NCBI RefSeq assembly: GCF_029909975.1
Contig: NZ_CP094516.1
Location: 558,001-622,000, forward strand
DNA length: 64,000 nt
Reading direction: 5' to 3'
DNA from: Bradyrhizobium sp. ISRA430
Lineage (GTDB): Bacteria > Pseudomonadota > Alphaproteobacteria > Rhizobiales > Xanthobacteraceae
Part shown: positions 57,634 to 64,000 of the stretch, in pieces
Numbering within the stretch: the stretch's first letter is position 1
How the letters are laid out: every line of letters starts with the position of its first letter
Translations under genes and position numbers: made by a program
The notes under the pieces: generated by a model
The model's input: the letters and a program-made list of their open reading frames with translations, nothing else
What the model was told of the DNA's origin: nothing
The model's database searches: none

Positions 57634-57846
57634 ATGGATGCGCTGACCCTATTCGGCCTGTTTGCCGTGACCGCGATGCTGGTCTGCTATGCGATGGAAG
57701 ACCGCAGCCACTGGTTCGTGCTGCTGTTCGCCGCCTCTGCGCTCGGCTCGGCCTACGGCTTTCTGCAGGGCGCCTGGCCGTTCGGCCTCGTCGAGGCGAT
57801 CTGGGCCGTCGTCGCACTGCGGCGATGGCATCTCAGGCCGCGATGA
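57634..57846 (+). CDS. Small membrane protein, 70 residues
   Basis: A short protein with two hydrophobic segments ([16 protein letters not shown] and [18 protein letters not shown]) and a basic C-terminus (RRWHLRPR). GGAG precedes the ATG. It resembles small rhizobial two-helix membrane proteins. Its last 14 bases overlap the 3' end of the converging LysR gene. Function unknown. Confidence 0.65.
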   Translation: MDALTLFGLFAVTAMLVCYAMEDRSHWFVLLFAASALGSAYGFLQGAWPFGLVEAIWAVVALRRWHLRPR

Positions 57847-58723
57847 CATCGTCGTCCGCCTTGAGGCAGGACACGAAACCGCTGAGCGCGCTGTATTGAT
57901 GTCCGCTGCGGCGCTGGATGAAGAGCGTCTCCACGTGGGCGTGCGCCGGGTTCAGCGCATGGATCGATACGTTGCCGATCATCGCACTGCGTTCGACCAC
58001 GGCGCGCGGCAGCAGGCTCACGCCCATGTCGGCGGCGACGCAGCCGATCATGCCGTCGAGGGTGCCGAGCTCGAACCGCGCTGCCGACGGCCAGCCGAAC
58101 TCGACGAAGATCTGCTCGAGCCGCTGGCGGTAGGTGCAGCCGGTGCGGAACACCAGCGCCGTCGGCCCTGACTCGGGCGTAGCGGCGCGCAGCTCCTTCA
58201 GCGACGTCCAGCGCCGCGCGCTGACCAGCACCAGCTCTTCGCGGAATGCGATGACAGTCACGAGCTCGGCGTGCTCGATCGGTCCGGCGACAAAGGCACC
58301 GTCGAGGACGCCGTCGAGCACGGCGGCGACGAGGTCGGCGGTGGTCGCCGTGCGCAGCGTCAGCCGCACCGCGGGGAAGCGGCGGTGGAAATCGGCGAGC
58401 AGCGGCGGCAGCCGCACGGCGGCGGTGGTCTCCATCGAGCCGATCGCCAGCGGCCCCTTTGGCTCGCCATCGTCCCGCGCGGCGAGCACAGCCTCATGCG
58501 ACAACGCCGCCATCTTCTGTGCGTAGGGCAGAAGACGCTTGCCGGCGGGGGTCAAAGTCATGCCGCGGCTGTGCCGCTCGAACAGCGGCGTGCCGATCTC
58601 GGCCTCCAGCGCCTTGACCCGCTGGGTGACGTTCGACTGCACGGTGTTGAGCTCTTCGGCGGCGCGGGTGATGCCGCCGGCGCGGGCCACTGCGGCAAAG
58701 GTTTTGATATCGCTGAGTTCCAT
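57833..58723 (-). CDS. LysR family transcriptional regulator
   Basis: A 296-residue LTTR with the N-terminal helix-turn-helix ELSDIKTFAAVARAGGITRAAEELNTVQSN-type region (first 35 residues) and a periplasmic-binding-fold effector domain. It is divergent from a nitronate monooxygenase, with an ATTC-N9-GAAT box between them, so it probably regulates that gene. Start at 58723 (METMELSDI reads as MELSDI in-family; an extension to 58750 exists). Confidence 0.9.
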   Translation of the reverse strand: MELSDIKTFAAVARAGGITRAAEELNTVQSNVTQRVKALEAEIGTPLFERHSRGMTLTPAGKRLLPYAQKMAALSHEAVLAARDDGEPKGPLAIGSMETTAAVRLPPLLADFHRRFPAVRLTLRTATTADLVAAVLDGVLDGAFVAGPIEHAELVTVIAFREELVLVSARRWTSLKELRAATPESGPTALVFRTGCTYRQRLEQIFVEFGWPSAARFELGTLDGMIGCVAADMGVSLLPRAVVERSAMIGNVSIHALNPAHAHVETLFIQRRSGHQYSALSGFVSCLKADDDVIAA

Positions 58724-58761
58724 GGTCTCGTTTCGATTCCGAGATGGCACCGTTCACAAGA

Positions 58762-58778
58762 ATTCAATTTTCGAGAAT
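58762..58778. promoter_or_regulatory. LysR box ATTC-N9-GAAT
   Basis: ATTCAATTTTCGAGAAT contains the T-N11-A signature with ATTC/GAAT dyad symmetry, 39 bases from the LysR start and 42 from the nitronate monooxygenase start. Confidence 0.5.
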
Positions 58779-58819
58779 GCTATTCGCGCCTAGTCTTGCT
58801 GTCCAGAGCGGGAGGACCC

Positions 58820-59848
58820 ATGCCGATCACCACGCCGCTGACGGAGCTGCTCGGGATCACGCATCCGATCCTGTCGGCGCCCATGGATACGATCGCGGGC
58901 AGCCGGCTGACCCGCGCCGTCAGCGATGCCGGCGGTTTCGGCATCCTGGGTGGCGGCTATGGCGACCGGGCCCGGCTCGAGGCCGACACCGCCAGGCTGA
59001 AAGGCTTTGCGCCGTTCGGCATCGGCTTCATCACCTGGAGCCTTGCAAGGCAGCCCGATCTTCTCGATATCGCGCTCGACGCTGGGCCGCAGGCCATCAT
59101 GCTGTCGTTCGGCGATCCCGCGCCGTTTGCGCCGCGCATCAGGGCGCGCGGTGCGCGATTGATCTGCCAGGTCCAGAGCGAGGACATGGCGAAGCAGGCG
59201 CTGGACGCCGGCGCGGAGATCCTGATCGCGCAGGGCACTGAAGCCGGCGGCCATGGCGCATCGCGCACCACCGTCGACATCGTGCCGGCAGTCGTCGATC
59301 TTGCGGCCGGGCGCGTGCCGGTGGTTGCGGCGGGCGGCATCGCCGATGGTCGCGGCTTGGCGGCGATGATGATGCTCGGCGCGTCCGGCGTGTTGATCGG
59401 GACGCGCTTCTACGCGAGCGTGGAGGCCGACGGCGCGGAGGAGGCGAAGCAGCGCATTCGCGCGGCGAACGCCAACGACACCGTGCGCGGCGTCATCGTC
59501 GATTGGTCACGGAGCCTGTTCTGGCCGGCGCCGTTCACCGCACGCACGCTGGTCAATGATCATATCCGGCGATGGACCGGCCGCGAGATCGAGCTCATGC
59601 AGCGAGCAGGCGAGGTCGCCGTGGAGTATGCTGCGGCGAAAGCCGCAGGCAATTTTGAGATCGCAGCCGTCTTTGCCGGCGAGGCCGTCGGCTTGATCCA
59701 TGATATTCCGCCCGCCGCCGAGATCGTCGAGCGGATCGCGACCGAAGCAGAGCAACTTCTTGCCGGCCAGCGCAATTCGGCGGGAGGTGCCTTTCCTTCT
59801 CCCCTTGTTGTGGGAGAAGGTGGCGCGGATGCAATCCGCGCCGGATGA
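58820..59848 (+). CDS. Nitronate monooxygenase family protein (copy 1)
   Basis: A 342-residue FMN TIM-barrel enzyme of the 2-nitropropane dioxygenase family. LSAPMDTIAG near the N-terminus, GTEAGGHGAS with the catalytic His, AAGGIADGRG and SGVLIGTRF for FMN phosphate are clear. SD GGGAGG. The last 18 or so residues and the stop codon come from a palindromic repeat, so the original C-terminus was probably shorter or different. Regulated probably by the divergent LysR. Confidence 0.9.
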   Translation: MPITTPLTELLGITHPILSAPMDTIAGSRLTRAVSDAGGFGILGGGYGDRARLEADTARLKGFAPFGIGFITWSLARQPDLLDIALDAGPQAIMLSFGDPAPFAPRIRARGARLICQVQSEDMAKQALDAGAEILIAQGTEAGGHGASRTTVDIVPAVVDLAAGRVPVVAAGGIADGRGLAAMMMLGASGVLIGTRFYASVEADGAEEAKQRIRAANANDTVRGVIVDWSRSLFWPAPFTARTLVNDHIRRWTGREIELMQRAGEVAVEYAAAKAAGNFEIAAVFAGEAVGLIHDIPPAAEIVERIATEAEQLLAGQRNSAGGAFPSPLVVGEGGADAIRAG

Positions 59849-59921
59849 GGGGTCTGTCTCCGCGGATACAAACCCCTCACCCGGCGCCTTCGGCGCCACC
59901 CTCTCCCACAAGGGGAGAGGG
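59795..59921. repeat. Palindromic intergenic repeat, family 5
   Basis: CCTTCTCCCCTTGTTGTGGG at the start pairs with CCCACAAGGGGAGAGGG at the end; internal pairs include GGATGAGGGGT / ACCCCTCACCC and GGCGCCTTCGGCGCC. Its left half is read as the C-terminus of the preceding gene. Confidence 0.85.
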
Positions 59922-59951
59922 TTTGCAGCGAGCCAACTAGAGAGAAAAACC

Positions 59952-61392
<1,441 letters not shown>

Positions 61393-61396
61393 CATA

Positions 61397-61440
61397 GCGT
61401 TTTCAAGCGAAGTGGATTCCGGTTCGCGTGAAGAAAACGC
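61397..61440. repeat. Dispersed rhizobial repeat, GCGTTTTC/GAAAACGC
   Basis: GCGTTTTC (61397-61404) and GAAAACGC (61433-61440) enclose AAGCGAAGTGG and GGTTCGCGTG. I recognise this as a repeat that is abundant in Bradyrhizobium intergenic regions. Here it splits gatC from the next gene of the operon. Confidence 0.7.
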
Positions 61441-61471
61441 GTCAAACAAAAGACCGCTAGGAACAGGTCCG

Positions 61472-61684
61472 ATGTGCCTGCTATGCGACGATGAGAAGGC
61501 CTACCAGGCCTACATGAACTATCTCGACAAGATGGAGCGGCAGGGCAAAGCTGCCGATCCCAACGTCGCCGTCAATGCCGTGCTCGACGAGCTCGAGGCG
61601 GCGGCGAAAGCCTCCGCCAAAAAAGACGACCCGGCCAACGACAAGACCCTGTCTCCGTTCTTCTGCAGCCCGATCAATAAATGA
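61472..61684 (+). CDS. Small Cys-containing protein between gatC and gatA, 70 residues
   Basis: A short protein starting [20 protein letters not shown], so a C-x2-C pair lies at positions 2 and 5, and a third Cys lies in FFCSPINK at the C-terminus. The middle is helical and charged. Its TGA overlaps the gatA ATG (ATGA), so it is translated together with gatA. The coupled position suggests it is genuine and possibly metal-binding. Family unknown to me. Confidence 0.75.
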   Translation: MCLLCDDEKAYQAYMNYLDKMERQGKAADPNVAVNAVLDELEAAAKASAKKDDPANDKTLSPFFCSPINK

Positions 61685-63156
61685 CCGATTTGACATCGCT
61701 GACGCTCGCCGAGGCCCGCAAGGGGCTCGCCGACAAATCTTTCACGTCACTGGAATTGACCGACGCGCATCTCGGCGCGATGGAAGCCGCGCGCGTGCTC
61801 AACGCCTTCGTCATGGAGACGCCGGACCAGGCGCGCGCCATGGCCCGCGAGGCCGATACCAAGATCGCCAAGGGCGATGCCGGCCCGCTCGCCGGCATTC
61901 CCCTCGGCATCAAGGACCTCTTTGCGACCAAGGGCGTGCGCACCACGGCGTGCTCGAAGATCCTCGGCAACTTCGTGCCGACCTATGAATCGACGATCAC
62001 CTCGCAGCTCTGGCGCGACGGCGCGGTGATGCTCGGCAAGCTCAACAACGACGAGTTCGCAATGGGCTCGTCGAACGAGACCTCCTGCTTCGGTCCCGTC
62101 GGCAATCCGTGGCGGCGCGATGGCTCCAACACCACGCTGGTGCCAGGCGGCTCGTCCGGCGGCTCGGCGTCGGCGGTGGCCGCGCTGCTCTGCATGGGCG
62201 CGACCGCGACCGACACCGGCGGCTCGATTCGCCAGCCGGCAGCCTTCACCGCGACCGTCGGTATCAAGCCGACCTATGGCCGCTGCTCGCGCTGGGGCAT
62301 CGTCGCCTTTGCCTCCTCGCTCGATCAGGCAGGTCCAATCGCGCGCAGCGTGCGTGACGCCGCGATGCTGCTGCGCTCGATGGCCGGTCACGACCCGAAG
62401 GATACGACCTCGGTCGACATCGCGGTGCCGGACTACGAGGCTGCGATCGGCAAGTCCGTGAAGGGCATGAAGATCGGTATCCCCAAGGAGTATCGGCTCG
62501 ACGGCATGCCGGCCGAGATCGAGAAGCTCTGGAGCGAGGGCGCGGCCTGGCTCAGGAGCGCCGGCGCCGAGCTCGTCGAGGTGTCGCTGCCGCACACCAA
62601 GTATGCGCTGCCGGCCTACTACATCGTAGCGCCGGCGGAAGCCTCCTCCAACCTCGCGCGCTATGACGGTGTGCGCTACGGCCTGCGCGAGCAGGGCAGG
62701 AATATCATCGGGATGTACGAGAACACCCGCGCCGAAGGCTTTGGCGCCGAGGTGAAGCGGCGCGTGATGATCGGCACCTATGTGCTGTCGGCCGGCTACT
62801 ACGACGCCTATTACCTGCGCGCGCAAAAGGTGCGCACGCTGATCAAGAAGGACTTTGAGGATTGCTTCGCCAAGGGTGTCGACGCCATCCTCACGCCGGC
62901 AACGCCGTCGGCCGCCTTCGGCATCGGCGAGAAGGGCGGCGCCGATCCGGTCGAGATGTATCTGAACGACATCTTCACGGTGACCGTGAACATGGCGGGC
63001 CTGCCCGGCATCGCCGTGCCCGCGGGCAGGGATGCGCAAGGTTTGCCGCTCGGCTTGCAGCTTATAGGCCGTCCCTTCGACGAGGAGACGCTGTTCTCGC
63101 TCGGCGAGGTGATCGAGCAGGCGGTCGGCCGCTTCACGCCCGTGAGGTGGTGGTGA
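61681..63156 (+). CDS. gatA: Aspartyl/glutamyl-tRNA amidotransferase subunit A
   Basis: A 491-residue amidase-signature subunit that releases ammonia from glutamine. The triad is K78 (GIKDLFATK), S158 in [10 protein letters not shown] and S182 in [10 protein letters not shown]. Length and motifs match GatA. It overlaps the 70-residue gene upstream and the 98-residue gene downstream by stop-start codons. Confidence 0.97.
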   Translation: MTDLTSLTLAEARKGLADKSFTSLELTDAHLGAMEAARVLNAFVMETPDQARAMAREADTKIAKGDAGPLAGIPLGIKDLFATKGVRTTACSKILGNFVPTYESTITSQLWRDGAVMLGKLNNDEFAMGSSNETSCFGPVGNPWRRDGSNTTLVPGGSSGGSASAVAALLCMGATATDTGGSIRQPAAFTATVGIKPTYGRCSRWGIVAFASSLDQAGPIARSVRDAAMLLRSMAGHDPKDTTSVDIAVPDYEAAIGKSVKGMKIGIPKEYRLDGMPAEIEKLWSEGAAWLRSAGAELVEVSLPHTKYALPAYYIVAPAEASSNLARYDGVRYGLREQGRNIIGMYENTRAEGFGAEVKRRVMIGTYVLSAGYYDAYYLRAQKVRTLIKKDFEDCFAKGVDAILTPATPSAAFGIGEKGGADPVEMYLNDIFTVTVNMAGLPGIAVPAGRDAQGLPLGLQLIGRPFDEETLFSLGEVIEQAVGRFTPVRWW

Positions 63157-63449
63157 ATTTGGCGGCGTACATCGCCAGCCTCGACGGCGCCGCGCCCGCG
63201 CCGGATCTCAGCGCGCCGCTGGCAGGCCTCTGGTGGGCCGCCAAGGGCGACTGGGACCAGGCGCACAAGATCGTTCAGGACGAGGACAGCCGCGAGGCGG
63301 CCTGGGTGCATGCGTACTTGCACCGCGTCGAGGGCGATCTCGGCAATGCCGGCTACTGGTACCGCCAGGCGGGCCAGCCGGCGGCAAAAGATTCATTGCA
63401 GGCGGAGTGGGAGCGGATTGCTGCCACGCTGCTCGGGAGCACGACATGA
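63153..63449 (+). CDS. Small protein between gatA and gatB, 98 residues
   Basis: It starts at GTG overlapping the gatA stop (GTGA) after GAGGTGG and ends overlapping the gatB start (ATGA). The product is helical and Trp-rich: [45 protein letters not shown] and a final [13 protein letters not shown]. The spacing of Trp, Ala and Gly suggests a TPR-like helical repeat. I know similar ORFs by context only and cannot assign a role. Confidence 0.78.
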   Translation: MNLAAYIASLDGAAPAPDLSAPLAGLWWAAKGDWDQAHKIVQDEDSREAAWVHAYLHRVEGDLGNAGYWYRQAGQPAAKDSLQAEWERIAATLLGSTT

Positions 63450-64000
63450 GCACGGCCACGCACAAGCTTCTCAAAGGCGCCACCGGCGACTGGGAGATGG
63501 TCATCGGCATGGAGATCCACGCCCAGGTGACGTCGAGCTCAAAACTGTTCTCGGGCGCATCCACCGCGTTCGGCGGCGATCCGAACACGCACGTCTCTCT
63601 CGTCGACGCGGCGATGCCCGGCATGCTGCCCGTGATCAACGAGGAATGCGTCAGGCAGGCTGTCCGGACCGGGCTTGGCCTGAACGCGAAGATCAATCTG
63701 CGCTCGGTGTTCGATCGCAAGAACTATTTCTATCCAGATTCACCGCAGGGCTACCAGATCAGCCAGTACAAGTCGCCGGTCGTGGGCGAAGGCGAGGTGC
63801 TGGTCGAGCTCGACGGCGGCCGCAGCGTCACCGTCGGCATCGAGCGGCTGCATCTGGAGCAGGACGCCGGCAAATTGCTGCACGACCAATCGCCGTCCAT
63901 GTCCTATGTCGATCTCAACCGCTGCGGCGTGGCGCTGATGGAGATCGTCTCCAAGCCCGATATCCGCGATGCCGAGCAGGCCAAGGCCTATGTGACGAAG
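63446..64000 (+). CDS. gatB: Aspartyl/glutamyl-tRNA amidotransferase subunit B (5' part)
   Basis: The first 185 codons of gatB are present and run off the window. [21 protein letters not shown], the zinc/Mg-site region [24 protein letters not shown] and [14 protein letters not shown] are characteristic of the GatB kinase-like domain that phosphorylates Glu-tRNA. The ATG overlaps the stop of the 98-residue gene. Confidence 0.96.
   Translation, partial: MSTATHKLLKGATGDWEMVIGMEIHAQVTSSSKLFSGASTAFGGDPNTHVSLVDAAMPGMLPVINEECVRQAVRTGLGLNAKINLRSVFDRKNYFYPDSPQGYQISQYKSPVVGEGEVLVELDGGRSVTVGIERLHLEQDAGKLLHDQSPSMSYVDLNRCGVALMEIVSKPDIRDAEQAKAYVTK

Overview
The window is high-GC chromosomal DNA from an alphaproteobacterium, most likely Bradyrhizobium or a close relative. 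Pointers are the DivK-PleD pair, an EipB-type envelope protein, a PHB phasin behind PhaR-like operators, CtrA-type TTAA-N7-TTAA boxes, a zinc-ribbon DinB, a GatCAB operon carrying extra small ORFs, and several families of long imperfect palindromic repeats typical of rhizobial intergenic DNA. I saw no rRNA, tRNA, CRISPR array, prophage or insertion sequence.

Layout. 0-10 kb: a J-domain membrane protein, a penicillin-binding carboxypeptidase with a SPOR domain, a phasin, three Tad-type minor pilin genes, and clpS-clpA. 10-19 kb: a GST, then an aldoxime-nitrile cluster (AraC regulator, divergent nitrilase and phenylacetaldoxime dehydratase) whose nitrilase is frameshifted; then a HAD phosphatase, an orphan TRAP binding protein, a lytic transglycosylase, AzlCD and TrmO. 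19-27 kb: HIT, a GNAT-like protein, GDPD, two RidA paralogues around EipB, an ACT protein, an unlisted 51-aa gene, dinB and DUF3572. 27-32 kb: divK-pleD, TetR/MFS with a perfect palindromic operator, and two unknown genes behind CtrA-like boxes.

32-52 kb: a minus-strand housekeeping series reading pyrB, pyrC-like, plsY, (patatin), dprA, topA, rnr, DUF983, NUDIX, LLM oxidoreductase, rpmG. It is interrupted by accessory genes: an amidase, and between dprA and topA a 4-kb patch with two HxlR/oxidoreductase pairs, small unknown genes and a broken DUF5939/cyclase-type gene. The pyrC-like protein lacks the HxH metal site and is probably a structural partner of PyrB.

52-64 kb: a VanX-like dipeptidase, AidB-type acyl-CoA dehydrogenase, two tandem CPBP intramembrane proteases, an AEC transporter with ruvX, LysR with two nitronate monooxygenases, and gatC-(70 aa)-gatA-(98 aa)-gatB, in which the last four genes are joined by ATGA/GTGA stop-start overlaps; gatB runs off the end.

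The best candidates for follow-up are the frameshifted nitrilase cluster, the two small ORFs inside the gat operon, the PhaR-like double operator at the phasin gene, and repeats that supply start or stop codons to genes. I did not find a clearly new multi-gene system.
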